Shown piece after piece: positions 1 through 7,082 of a stretch of DNA of 11,968 nt. The notes beneath the pieces were generated by a model, which searched no databases, was not told where the DNA came from, and was given only the letters and a program-made list of their open reading frames with translations. Positions within the stretch are counted from its first letter, which is position 1. Every line of letters begins with the position of its first letter. This stretch comes from JBCCWR01 sp039193385 (GTDB lineage: Bacteria; Verrucomicrobiota; Verrucomicrobiia; Methylacidiphilales; JBCCWR01), in contig JBCCWR010000071.1 of the NCBI GenBank assembly GCA_039193385.1, positions 1 to 11,968 of the forward strand, written 5' to 3'. The position numbers and the translations under genes are program-made.

Positions 1-638
1 AACTTTAATTTTTGCAAATATACCTTTCTCGGTATGAGTTTAGCTCCCAATTTAAGTGTATGTTCATTAGCAGTCTGAGTATCAAACAACATAAACTCTT
101 GATCCCGAAGATGATCCATGAGAAAGCCAAGGCATAATTTTGATGCATTGGACACTCGGTGAAATTTGGATTCACCGGCAAAAAAGCTTCCTATGGCCAC
201 GCCATAGAGTCCTCCAACAAGTATTCCATCTTGCCAGCACTCCACACTATGGGCGATGCCTCGATGGTGTAAATCAGTATAAGCCTGGATAAATTCATGA
301 CTAATCCAGGTTTCCTCTCGACCGGGAACAGCTTTAGCACACTCTCGCATAACATCTGTAAATGCTTTATTAAGAGTGAATTGGAACTTATTTTGTCGCA
401 TAATTTGCCTCATGCGCCGTGGTAAACTGAAGTTTTCGATATCAAATATAGCTCGTGGATTGGGTGACCACCAGGTAATGGGGTTTACGGACCAAGGAAA
501 AATACCAGATCGGTAAGCGAGAATGAGACGCTCAGCAGATAGATCGCCGCCAATAGCTAGTAAACCGTCATCGCGCGCTTCGTCCGGATGAGGAAACCAT
601 AATTCGCGCCCAAGAATCTTTATATTCATTCCCTTCAT
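1..638 (-). CDS. aat: Leucyl/phenylalanyl-tRNA--protein transferase, C-terminal end cut by window edge
   Basis: This cytoplasmic enzyme transfers Leu or Phe from aminoacyl-tRNA to the N-terminus of proteins bearing basic N-terminal residues, marking them for ClpAP degradation (N-degron pathway). Reading the minus strand from an ATG at 638 gives 212 residues without a stop before the edge. Family hallmarks are visible: FPHP (15-18), DGLLAIGGDLS (24-34), YRSGIFPW (42-49), WWSPNPRA (56-63), TWISHEFIQAY (110-120), GGLYGVAIGSFFAGES (142-157), NASK (164-167), and FDTQTANEHTLKLGA near the C-terminus, which matches the equivalent stretch of E. coli Aat. E. coli Aat is 234 residues, so only a short tail is missing. 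The start is uncertain: a second in-frame ATG lies at 629, and no good Shine-Dalgarno precedes 638. It is transcribed divergently from the helicase gene. Identification is firm; the start is less so. Confidence 0.93.
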   Translation of the reverse strand, partial: MKGMNIKILGRELWFPHPDEARDDGLLAIGGDLSAERLILAYRSGIFPWSVNPITWWSPNPRAIFDIENFSLPRRMRQIMRQNKFQFTLNKAFTDVMRECAKAVPGREETWISHEFIQAYTDLHHRGIAHSVECWQDGILVGGLYGVAIGSFFAGESKFHRVSNASKLCLGFLMDHLRDQEFMLFDTQTANEHTLKLGAKLIPRKVYLQKLK

Positions 639-723
639 AGTCAACCGTTTGTATTATTGTCTTAGTTTAAATAAGTAGCTGTTATCATTAGATTTCTCAA
701 AAACTTTTTCCGCTACTTGCATC

Positions 724-749
724 GTGAAAACCAGTCGCTAGGTTTTCAC
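724..749. repeat. Perfect 9-bp inverted repeat just upstream of the helicase start
   Basis: GTGAAAACC (724-732) and GGTTTTCAC (741-749) are perfect reverse complements separated by an 8-base spacer. The right arm ends 5 bases before the helicase ATG and occupies the place where a Shine-Dalgarno would be; no purine-rich ribosome site is visible there. It could be an operator in the divergent aat/helicase control region, or an mRNA hairpin controlling translation of the helicase. It lacks a following T-run, so it does not look like an intrinsic terminator. The rest of the 639-754 intergenic region is AT-rich and must hold both promoters, but I could not pick out convincing -35/-10 pairs. Confidence 0.5.
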
Positions 750-754
750 CCTTA

Positions 755-2758
755 ATGGCAGTCGATCTTAATGACCTGAATCCAGCGCAACGCGAAGCGG
801 CCTCTACTATTGACGGTCCTGTTCTAGTGTTAGCAGGAGCAGGTACGGGAAAAACTCGCGTCATAACCTATCGCATGGCTCATATGATTCAGCAGGGCAT
901 CCATCCGTCTCATATTCTTGCTGTAACCTTTACTAATAAAGCAGCCAAAGAGATTAAGCAGCGCTACATTCATCTTGTAGATATGAAGCAGAATGCAGAT
1001 GCTCGGGAACTGATCGCCGGAACATTCCATTCATTCTGTGTGCGTGTGCTACGTCAGGAAATCCATGCCTTAGGTTATAAGAAAAATTTTACTATTTATG
1101 ATTCAAGTGATCAGATTTCGTTGATAAAAAAAATTATAAATCACATTCATGGTGCGACACAGAATCTTGAGCCAGCTACTATTCTTTCCACGATCAGTCT
1201 GGCCAAAAATAAAGGAATCAACATTGAAGCTTTGACTGGGGATAATCTTATCCAGGATATTGCTTTACGTTATCAGGAAGAGCTTCGTTTGCGAAACGCC
1301 GTGGACTTTGATGATTTGCTTGTCTTGACTGTAAAACTGATGCGCGAGTGTCCGGAGGCACACCAACGTTTGCGAGAGAAACACCGTTATCTTTTAATCG
1401 ATGAATTTCAGGATACGAACCTTCTACAGTTTCAGATGATTGAATTGCTTTGTTCAGATAAACAGGACATTTTCGTTGTGGGTGATGATGACCAGAGCAT
1501 CTATAGCTGGCGTGGTGCGGAGTCTAGCCACATTCTGGAGTTTTCCACAAATTTCCCACAAGCCAAAGTAGTTAAACTTGAACAGAACTACCGTTGTACA
1601 CCTTTTATTTTACAGGCAGCCAACGCAGTTATAAAAAATAATGCTCGTCGTCATAGTAAAACACTTTGGGCAGAAGGCAATCCGGGTGAAACCATTCGAC
1701 TTGTAGCTATGGAACATGACACGCACGAGGCTGAATGGGTGGCTAGTGATATTGTTGCGCAACGTCGCGAAAAAAATCTTTTTTATGAAGACTTTGCCAT
1801 CCTCTACCGTGCTAACGTTCTCTCCCGCGTTTTTGAGCAGGAGTTCCGTAAGCTCAAAATTCCTTACCGTATACTGGGTGGATTAAGTTTTTATGAGCGT
1901 CGTGAAGTCAAAGATATTATCAGCTATCTGCAGGCTATAAGAAATCCAGATGATGATATTAATCTTCTGCGTATCATCAATACACCACCACGGGGTATCG
2001 GAAATTCTACCATACAAAAATTGATTGATATGAGCCGAGAGCATGAACGTACCGTTTGGGATGAAATGCAAAGCAGCTTTCACACCTTTCGAGGAAATAC
2101 AGCAGACGCGCTACATGACTTTATGCATCTTATAAACCATTATCGTGATGCCTTCTACATGGACTCTGCCAAAGCCGACGTGCTCAAAGAGTTATTAGAA
2201 GAAATCGATTACTTTGAAGACATTCGTCGTACTTGCAAAAATGACCAGGAAATGGTTGCTCGAACCGAGAACATTAAAGATCTTGTTTCCGCCTTGGCCA
2301 GCTTTCAGGAAACATATCATAAGGGATTGGATGAATTTCTCGACTCAGTCACCCTCGATCAAAAGCAAGAGGACGCAGATGATGAACAGTCGACCGGTGT
2401 CACTTTAATGACCCTGCATTCAGCTAAAGGACTTGAGTTTCGGCATGTTTATATTATTGGTTTAGAGGAGGGTTTGCTTCCGCATGAAAAAAATATGATC
2501 AGTGGTGATATTGATGAAGAACGGCGCCTCATGTATGTCGGTATAACTCGTGCTCAGAAACGTCTTACACTTTCATATTGTACCTCTCGTAAAAAATATG
2601 GAGAAACGCAGCCGCGCCATCCATCAAGTTTTCTCCAAGAAATTCCAGAAGATTTACTTGAGCAAGTGGATGCACTTTCTCATACAGCCCCTGTAGAACA
2701 CACTTCGGCATCGGATCAACTAGCAGCTCTACGTGCACGGTTGGCCTCACAGGGTTAA
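755..2758 (+). CDS. rep: Superfamily 1A DNA helicase, Rep/PcrA (UvrD) type
   Basis: This is an ATP-dependent 3'-5' DNA helicase/translocase, likely acting at replication forks or in repair. The canonical UvrD-family motifs are present in order: Q-motif LNPAQREA (8-15), Walker A AGAGTGKT (27-34), FTNKAA (59-64), GTFHSF (89-94), DFDDL (184-188), Walker B/motif II IDEFQDTN (215-222), motif III GDDDQSIYSWRGA (243-255), motif IV QNYR (277-280), motif V TLHSAKGLEF (553-562), motif VI YVGITRA (594-600). At 667 residues it matches E. coli Rep (673). It lacks the longer C-terminal tail usual in PcrA/UvrD and ends with a short Rep-like tail, so Rep is the better name, although phylum-specific orthologues may be annotated PcrA or UvrD. 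The ATG at 755 is the only plausible start, because an in-frame stop lies at 725-727. No Shine-Dalgarno is visible; an inverted repeat occupies that place. Confidence 0.9.
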   Translation: MAVDLNDLNPAQREAASTIDGPVLVLAGAGTGKTRVITYRMAHMIQQGIHPSHILAVTFTNKAAKEIKQRYIHLVDMKQNADARELIAGTFHSFCVRVLRQEIHALGYKKNFTIYDSSDQISLIKKIINHIHGATQNLEPATILSTISLAKNKGINIEALTGDNLIQDIALRYQEELRLRNAVDFDDLLVLTVKLMRECPEAHQRLREKHRYLLIDEFQDTNLLQFQMIELLCSDKQDIFVVGDDDQSIYSWRGAESSHILEFSTNFPQAKVVKLEQNYRCTPFILQAANAVIKNNARRHSKTLWAEGNPGETIRLVAMEHDTHEAEWVASDIVAQRREKNLFYEDFAILYRANVLSRVFEQEFRKLKIPYRILGGLSFYERREVKDIISYLQAIRNPDDDINLLRIINTPPRGIGNSTIQKLIDMSREHERTVWDEMQSSFHTFRGNTADALHDFMHLINHYRDAFYMDSAKADVLKELLEEIDYFEDIRRTCKNDQEMVARTENIKDLVSALASFQETYHKGLDEFLDSVTLDQKQEDADDEQSTGVTLMTLHSAKGLEFRHVYIIGLEEGLLPHEKNMISGDIDEERRLMYVGITRAQKRLTLSYCTSRKKYGETQPRHPSSFLQEIPEDLLEQVDALSHTAPVEHTSASDQLAALRARLASQG

Positions 2759-2778
2759 ATATATTCTTGTGCAATTTC

Positions 2779-2818
2779 TCAATAAGAAAGGGTCTTTGCT
2801 CGCGGATGTGCTTATTGA
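2779..2818. repeat. 8-bp inverted repeat with long spacer between helicase and TPR genes
   Basis: TCAATAAG (2779-2786) and CTTATTGA (2811-2818) are perfect reverse complements separated by 24 bases. The right arm overlaps a TTGACA (2815-2820) that is a perfect sigma-70 -35 hexamer, but the sequence 17 bases downstream (2838-2843) is a poor -10. It may be a regulatory site for the TPR gene or chance. No T-run follows, so it is not a typical terminator. Confidence 0.25.
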
Positions 2819-2851
2819 CAAGCGGAAGTTTCTCGAGGAATTTGTTGTCGC

Positions 2852-3199
2852 ATGAATGAGTCAGTTGAAGAAATGTTTGATGAAGCAAACGGCGAGCTTG
2901 CTTTAGGTGAGCTGGAAAATGCAGCCACTTTGTATCGTCGCTGTACTGAGTTAGAACCGGGTTTTTTTGATGGCTGGCATGCTCTTGGAATGGCTTTGAT
3001 GAAGCTCGAGCGTTATGAAGAAGCGATTGATGCTGGGAAAAAAGCTATTGAAATCCGACCTAATGATCAGATTGCCTACACCAGTCTTTCACTAGCATAT
3101 GTACGTAATGGGCAAATCAAAGAAGCAGAAGATATGGGAGCAAAGGCTCGTATTCTCTCTTGGGGAGGGAAAGTTGTGAAAGATGACAAAGCTAATTAG
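2852..3199 (+). CDS. Small tetratricopeptide-repeat (TPR) protein
   Basis: This is a 115-residue soluble protein built almost entirely of TPR helix pairs, so its role is probably protein-protein binding. Three repeats can be traced: about 6-39, about 40-73 (GWHALGMALMKLERYEEAI...EIRPND) and about 74-107 (AYTSLSLAYVRNGQIKEAEDM). They show the usual Gly/Ala-Tyr/Leu-Ala pattern and Pro-Asn or Pro-Gly turns between repeats. There is no signal peptide, transmembrane segment or extra domain. The ATG at 2852 is preceded by a GAGG (2835-2838) at a rather long distance, so initiation may be weak. It lies 93 bp after the helicase in the same direction and its 3' end overlaps the BLUF gene by 8 bp on the other strand. 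The partner protein is unknown. Confidence 0.85.
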   Translation: MNESVEEMFDEANGELALGELENAATLYRRCTELEPGFFDGWHALGMALMKLERYEEAIDAGKKAIEIRPNDQIAYTSLSLAYVRNGQIKEAEDMGAKARILSWGGKVVKDDKAN

Positions 3200-3632
3200 A
3201 CTGTCTATATACATAACTGGCATCAAGCAGCAAGGATCTCACAAGCGTCGGTTCAATGGGAATTTCCAAATGGTTCTTTTCAGGTGAACCAAACTTTTCT
3301 TTTAAAGTTTGTTGCGTTCTCTCAGAAAGATCTTCGATGGTGATTGTTTTCATGTACCAGTCTGGAAATATTCTCATATTGATTAATTCAAAATTGATGA
3401 TTTGAACTTCGGTGTGTCTAGGGTCTTTGGCGATTCTGCAGAAAAGTTGATTGATTTCTTCATAAACGCCCTCGATAGCTTGTAAGAAAGAACCATGAGT
3501 CAATACCAGTAGTCCTGTGATATTTTTTGACTTATTACTATCAGAGCATTTTTTAGAAAACTCTTCGGTATAATGTGTCGAAGAAAAATCGCTTCCGGCC
3601 TTACTGCGGTAAATGAGACGGCATTCATTCAT
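3192..3632 (-). CDS. BLUF-domain blue-light (FAD) sensor protein
   Basis: This is a single-domain BLUF photoreceptor, which binds FAD and signals by a light-induced hydrogen-bond rearrangement around the flavin. From the ATG at 3632 it is 146 residues. Numbered from that Met, the key photocycle residues line up with AppA: Tyr8 (in RLIYRS; AppA Tyr21), Asn33 (Asn45), Gln51 in GSFLQAIEG (Gln63), Trp92 and Met94 in FPDWYM (Trp104/Met106). ITGLL and DPRH are also typical. There is no attached output domain (EAL, GGDEF or cyclase); the last 45 or so residues look like the usual C-terminal cap helices. It must therefore act by contacting another protein. The frame continues upstream to a TTG at 3665, but that start has no ribosome site and adds residues outside the domain. 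It is divergent from the chemotaxis operon and convergent with the TPR gene. Confidence 0.9.
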   Translation of the reverse strand: MNECRLIYRSKAGSDFSSTHYTEEFSKKCSDSNKSKNITGLLVLTHGSFLQAIEGVYEEINQLFCRIAKDPRHTEVQIINFELINMRIFPDWYMKTITIEDLSERTQQTLKEKFGSPEKNHLEIPIEPTLVRSLLLDASYVYRQSN

Positions 3633-3707
3633 AACGATACATTCGGTCACGATATGCGTTGCCAAAGTAAAATTTTTTTAAAATTACTTATGTATCAAAT
3701 TAACACC

Positions 3708-3734
3708 TAAAGGGGGTTGGCTTTGGGACGATTT
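3708..3734 (+). promoter_or_regulatory. Possible sigma-28 (FliA)-like promoter before cheY1
   Basis: TAAA (3708-3711), 15 bases, then GACGATTT (3727-3734) resembles the enterobacterial FliA consensus TAAA-N15-GCCGATAA, with all four -35 bases, exact spacing and 5 of 8 -10 bases. The predicted transcript would start near 3741, inside the only Shine-Dalgarno-like sequence (AAGGAGG, 3737-3743), which argues against it. The chemotaxis operon must still be transcribed from somewhere in 3666-3761. Confidence 0.25.
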
Positions 3735-3736
3735 AA

Positions 3737-3743
3737 AAGGAGG
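3737..3743 (+). promoter_or_regulatory. Shine-Dalgarno-like AAGGAGG upstream of cheY1
   Basis: This is a strong AAGGAGG, but it lies 18 bases before the chosen ATG at 3762, further than usual. An in-frame CTG at 3756 would have better spacing. Receiver proteins normally begin only a few residues before the acidic pair, which fits the ATG at 3762. Confidence 0.4.
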
Positions 3744-3761
3744 AATCGAATAATACTGCCT

Positions 3762-4127
3762 ATGCCAAATACAATCATGACAGTCGATGATGCATCTACC
3801 ATGCGACAGATGGTGGCCTTTACCTTAAAATCGGCGGGGCATGATGTGCTCCAAGCTCAGGATGGTAGAGATGCGCTGAATCAACTCACCAATCGTCAAG
3901 TAGATTTGGTCATAACCGATGTCAACATGCCTAATATGAACGGAATCGAGTTGACTCGGGAGCTACGCAAGCTGCCTCACATGCAGCGCACGCCGATTCT
4001 TATTTTAACAACTGAATCTGAGCAAAAAAGAAAGATGGAAGGTCGAAGTGCTGGAGCTACAGGTTGGATTGTGAAGCCTTTTGATCAACAGTCATTACTT
4101 CAGGTGGTGGGTAAGGTTTTACCTTAA
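3762..4127 (+). CDS. cheY: CheY-type single-domain response regulator (first copy)
   Basis: This is a stand-alone receiver domain of 121 residues with no output domain, expected to take phosphate from CheA and bind the flagellar switch or act as a phosphate sink. Catalytic residues are present: Asp9-Asp10 (TVDDAS), phospho-acceptor Asp53 (VITDVNMPNMNG), Thr83/Thr84 (LILTTES) and Lys105 (VKPF). The MRQMVAFTLKSAGHDV helix 1 is typical of CheY proteins encoded next to cheA. The frame is open up to a TTG at 3717, but the added 15 residues are basic, unlike the family, and that TTG has no properly spaced ribosome site, so the ATG at 3762 is preferred. It is the first gene of the plus-strand chemotaxis operon, 32 bp before cheA. 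Confidence 0.92.
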   Translation: MPNTIMTVDDASTMRQMVAFTLKSAGHDVLQAQDGRDALNQLTNRQVDLVITDVNMPNMNGIELTRELRKLPHMQRTPILILTTESEQKRKMEGRSAGATGWIVKPFDQQSLLQVVGKVLP

Positions 4128-4159
4128 TAAAGACAAAAGAGTTATTGTAGAAATTTCAC

Positions 4160-6628
4160 ATGAACGAAGATATCCAAAAGCAACTCGTCCAAGACTTTGT
4201 TGAAGAATCATTGGAAGGGCTGGAGCGTTTTGACCAGGAATTACTTGCTTTAGAGAACGGTGCTTCTACAGGTGAAACTCTCAACAACATTTTTCGCATT
4301 ATTCATACCGTAAAAGGTACGAGTGGATGTCTAGGTCTTACTAAAATAGAATCGCTTTCTCACGTGGGTGAAAACCTGTTGGTTAAAGTGCGCGATGGCG
4401 AACTGGAAGCACACCAGTCCATGATCACCACCTTGCTCACTTTTTCTGATGCTTTACAAAACATGATGGCATCACTTTCCAATCATGGAAATGAAGGGGA
4501 TACAGATCATACGGGTTTAAAAGCAGAACTTGAACGACTCCTATCAGCGGAATCAGCCACAGAGCCTGCGAAGTCTGTTCAACCTCAAGAGCCAACAATC
4601 CAAGAAAAACCACAGGAACAAGATGAAAAAGTTTCTGAGTCTAAAGTCCCGGAAGATGAAAGTATAAGTACAACTGCAGCAAAAGCTCCTGATAATCCAG
4701 ACGATACGAAAGCTCAAGAGCAATGCTGGGGTCTTTATGATGATGAGCCGGAAGCTGAAGACACTTCCTCTAAAGCTCAGGAACAACGTTGGGGTATTTT
4801 TGATGAAAGCGGTGAAAGCGATACATCAAAAGCTATAGAAAGTGAACCTCAATCACAGCCTTCAGAAAATAGTGAACCTCCTATTTCGACTATAAAAAAA
4901 GAAACGGATTCCGAAGCAAAAACGCAGGAAAATAAAAGTGTTGCGGAGGGTTCTATTCGCGTCGATGTGAATCATCTAGATAGATTGATGAATCTGGTCG
5001 GTGAGCTCGTGTTGTCGAGAAATCAGATTGTGCAACGTGTTAGTAACTATGAAGACAGCGCGCTTCAATCCGCATGTCAGAGATTAAACCTCATTGCTAC
5101 AGAATTGCAGGAAGGTGTTATGAAAACACGCATGCAACCTATAGGTAATGTTTGGCAGAAATTTCCACGTGTCGTTCGTGATGTGTCACTAGAACTCAGC
5201 AAAAAAGTTCGCTTAGACATGGTAGGCAAAGAAACGGATTTAGACCGCACTTTGATTGAGGCCATTAAAGATCCATTAACGCACATTGTTCGTAATGCTA
5301 TTGATCATGGAATAGAAACTCCGGCTGAGCGCGCCAACAATGGCAAATCTGAAGAGGGTATCCTGCTTTTGCGTGCTTACCATGAAGGCGGGCAGGTGAA
5401 TATCGAAATTATTGATGATGGAAAAGGTATTGATCCCGAGAAGATTAAACTTAAGGCAGTTGAGAAAGCCCTGATCAGTCATGAAGAAGCTGGTCGCATG
5501 AATGATCGAGATGCCTTTGCTCTCGTTTTTCAGCCAGGTTTTTCAACAGCACCCAAAGTCACTAACCTTTCAGGTCGTGGAGTTGGCATGGATGTGGTAA
5601 AGACCAACATAGAGAAAATCGGTGGGTCTGTTGATATTCAAAGTGAGTTTGGGCAGGGAACAACCATCAAAATAAAAATTCCTCTAACACTCGCCATTAT
5701 TCCTGCATTGATCGTTACAAGCGCCAGTGAGCGTTTTGCGATTCCTCAAGTGAGTTTGCTGGAACTAGTCCGTCTTGATGGTGATGATGTCAACAAAGCC
5801 ATTGAATTTATCGATGGCACTCCGGTTTATCGCCTTAGAGGCAATCTATTACCTTTGGTCTATCTGAATAAAGAATTAAAGATTGATCATGAAAATGAAA
5901 ATGATTTGGATTGCGTAAACATCGTGGTTTTAAAAGCAGATGGTAGATCTTTCGGATTGATAGTTGATGAAATTAATGACACAGAAGAAATCGTAGTAAA
6001 ACCTTTAGCTAAGCAGCTTAAGGGACTTCAAGCCTTCGCTGGTGCTACGATTATGGGTGATGGCCATGTCGCACTCATTTTGGATGTGCTGGGACTTGCA
6101 CAGCATGCCCATGTTATTACTGAGGTAGGTTCAAAATCCGCTTTCGATAATCAGGAAGATCGCTCTAATGCAGGTGATGACAAGCACACCATGCTTCTTT
6201 TTGAAGCAGGGGATAATCACAGACTAGCTTTACCCCTTTCATTGGTAGACCGTTTGGAAGAATTTGATAAAGAGATCATTGAGCATAGCGGTGAAAGCGA
6301 AGTGGTACAATATCGTGGCCAGATTCTTCCACTGATTCGTGTGCAGAATTATGTGAATACTTTTTCTAATGAAAATTCTTCAACAGCTAATGACGATACA
6401 ATGCAAGTAGTGGTTTATTCTGAGAATGGTCGTAGCGTCGGGCTGATTGTGGGCAACATCAAAGATATTGTTGAAGAATCCCTGGAAGTTAAGCACTTGA
6501 CGAGCTCCAGAGGTCTTTCAGGCTCTGCAGTTATACAGGATCACGTAACAGACCTGTTGGATGTTCGAGATATTATTGCTCAGGCAGATCCAGATTTCTT
6601 TATTGAAAAGAATGAAAGCATAGTATGA
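4160..6628 (+). CDS. cheA: Chemotaxis histidine kinase CheA with tandem CheW-like domains
   Basis: This is the central kinase of the pathway. It autophosphorylates on the HPt histidine and passes phosphate to CheY and CheB. It has 822 residues. Domains in order: HPt/P1 (about 5-105) with His49 in IIHTVKGTSG; a low-complexity acidic linker (about 130-262) in place of a recognisable P2, holding a duplicated motif (184-198 and 205-219); P3 dimerisation (about 265-330, HLDRLMNLVGELVLSRNQ); the HATPase/P4 with N-box HIVRNAIDHG (375-384), G1 DDGKGID (419-425), G2 GRGVGMDVV (472-480) and GTTIKIKIP (500-508); a first CheW-like P5 (about 510-650); and a second CheW-like domain (about 676-808, with VVQYRGQILPLIRV). 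There is no fused receiver domain. The stop overlaps the cheW start (ATGA), implying translational coupling. Identity is certain; how P2 is replaced is unknown. Confidence 0.97.
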   Translation: MNEDIQKQLVQDFVEESLEGLERFDQELLALENGASTGETLNNIFRIIHTVKGTSGCLGLTKIESLSHVGENLLVKVRDGELEAHQSMITTLLTFSDALQNMMASLSNHGNEGDTDHTGLKAELERLLSAESATEPAKSVQPQEPTIQEKPQEQDEKVSESKVPEDESISTTAAKAPDNPDDTKAQEQCWGLYDDEPEAEDTSSKAQEQRWGIFDESGESDTSKAIESEPQSQPSENSEPPISTIKKETDSEAKTQENKSVAEGSIRVDVNHLDRLMNLVGELVLSRNQIVQRVSNYEDSALQSACQRLNLIATELQEGVMKTRMQPIGNVWQKFPRVVRDVSLELSKKVRLDMVGKETDLDRTLIEAIKDPLTHIVRNAIDHGIETPAERANNGKSEEGILLLRAYHEGGQVNIEIIDDGKGIDPEKIKLKAVEKALISHEEAGRMNDRDAFALVFQPGFSTAPKVTNLSGRGVGMDVVKTNIEKIGGSVDIQSEFGQGTTIKIKIPLTLAIIPALIVTSASERFAIPQVSLLELVRLDGDDVNKAIEFIDGTPVYRLRGNLLPLVYLNKELKIDHENENDLDCVNIVVLKADGRSFGLIVDEINDTEEIVVKPLAKQLKGLQAFAGATIMGDGHVALILDVLGLAQHAHVITEVGSKSAFDNQEDRSNAGDDKHTMLLFEAGDNHRLALPLSLVDRLEEFDKEIIEHSGESEVVQYRGQILPLIRVQNYVNTFSNENSSTANDDTMQVVVYSENGRSVGLIVGNIKDIVEESLEVKHLTSSRGLSGSAVIQDHVTDLLDVRDIIAQADPDFFIEKNESIV
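4709..4816 (+). repeat. Tandem 15-residue motif in the CheA linker
   Basis: Two copies of a motif KAQEQ-x-WG-[LI]-[YF]-D start 21 residues apart (codons 4709-4753 and 4772-4816) inside a linker that is otherwise Ser/Glu/Pro/Asp-rich and without clear fold. A third, degenerate start (DTSKA) follows. The DNA copies have diverged at silent positions while the aromatic/hydrophobic core is kept, which suggests selection on the peptide. Short aromatic-acidic motifs in CheA linkers can serve as docking sites for CheY/CheB in place of P2; assigning that role here is inference. Confidence 0.7.
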
Positions 6629-7053
6629 ATGACGAAAGACAGTTTTGTACTTTTTACCTGAAGAATCTTTTTTTTGGAGTTGAGGTATTAAATGTCCAAG
6701 AAGTGCTGCGCTATCAAGACATGACACGTGTGCCGCTAGCTCCTGATGTCGTTAAGGGGTTGATCAATTTACGCGGACAGATTGTCACAGCTATAGATTT
6801 AAGAAAACGTCTTCATATGGACCCGCGTGAAAATGAAGAATTACCGATGAATGTGGTTCTTAAAACAGATGAAGGTGCTGTCAGTTTGTTAGTAGATGAA
6901 ATCGGAGACGTCATTGAAGTCAATGACAATAATTTTGAAGAACCTCCTGAAACCGTTAATAACGTTACACGTGAATTAGTCAAAGGGGTCTACAAACTAG
7001 AGGAGCAGTTACTCCTTATTCTTGATACGGAAAAAGCCGTTAATGTAGCATAA
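6625..7053 (+). CDS. cheW: CheW receptor-kinase coupling protein
   Basis: This is the scaffold that links the chemoreceptor signalling tip to the CheA P5 domain in the receptor array. The 142 residues form one CheW domain: FYLKNLFFGVEVLNVQEVLRY at the N-terminus, the conserved GLINLRGQIVTAIDLRKRL (45-63, with the receptor/P5-contacting Arg50-Gly51), and VSLLVDEIGDVIEV in the second subdomain. There is no extra domain. The start ATG overlaps the cheA stop by 4 bases (ATGA), and the gene ends 29 bp before the next one. It probably serves the receptor encoded two genes downstream. Confidence 0.96.
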   Translation: MNDERQFCTFYLKNLFFGVEVLNVQEVLRYQDMTRVPLAPDVVKGLINLRGQIVTAIDLRKRLHMDPRENEELPMNVVLKTDEGAVSLLVDEIGDVIEVNDNNFEEPPETVNNVTRELVKGVYKLEEQLLLILDTEKAVNVA

Positions 7054-7066
7054 CACCTGCCGATAG
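7040..7066 (+). promoter_or_regulatory. Candidate sigma-28 (FliA)-like promoter before the membrane protein/receptor pair
   Basis: TTAA (7040-7043), 15 bases, then GCCGATAG (7059-7066) matches the FliA consensus TAAA-N15-GCCGATAA at 3 of 4 and 7 of 8 positions with exact spacing. A start near 7073 would leave a short leader holding the G-rich ribosome site (GGGGGG, 7074-7079) before the ATG at 7083. Chemoreceptor genes are classic sigma-28 targets. It overlaps the last codons of cheW, so it would be an internal promoter. Whether this organism's FliA uses the enterobacterial consensus is unknown. Confidence 0.4.
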
Positions 7067-7082
7067 GAAGTACGGGGGGTCA

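Noticed and set aside
2759..2851. Intrinsic terminator between the helicase and TPR genes
   Set aside because: The inverted repeat there has a 24-base spacer, an AT-rich stem and no T-run, so it does not meet terminator criteria.
2565..2888. Minus-strand open frame of about 107 codons across the helicase/TPR junction
   Set aside because: It lies mostly antisense to the helicase 3' end, resembles no family I know and has no ribosome site; treated as a shadow frame.
3633..3665. Longer BLUF start at a TTG (3665)
   Set aside because: No ribosome site; adds 11 residues before the first domain strand. The ATG at 3632 starts directly before the domain.
3717..3761. Longer cheY1 start at a TTG (3717)
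   Set aside because: The G-run lies directly against the TTG with no spacing, and the added residues are basic and unlike receiver N-termini.
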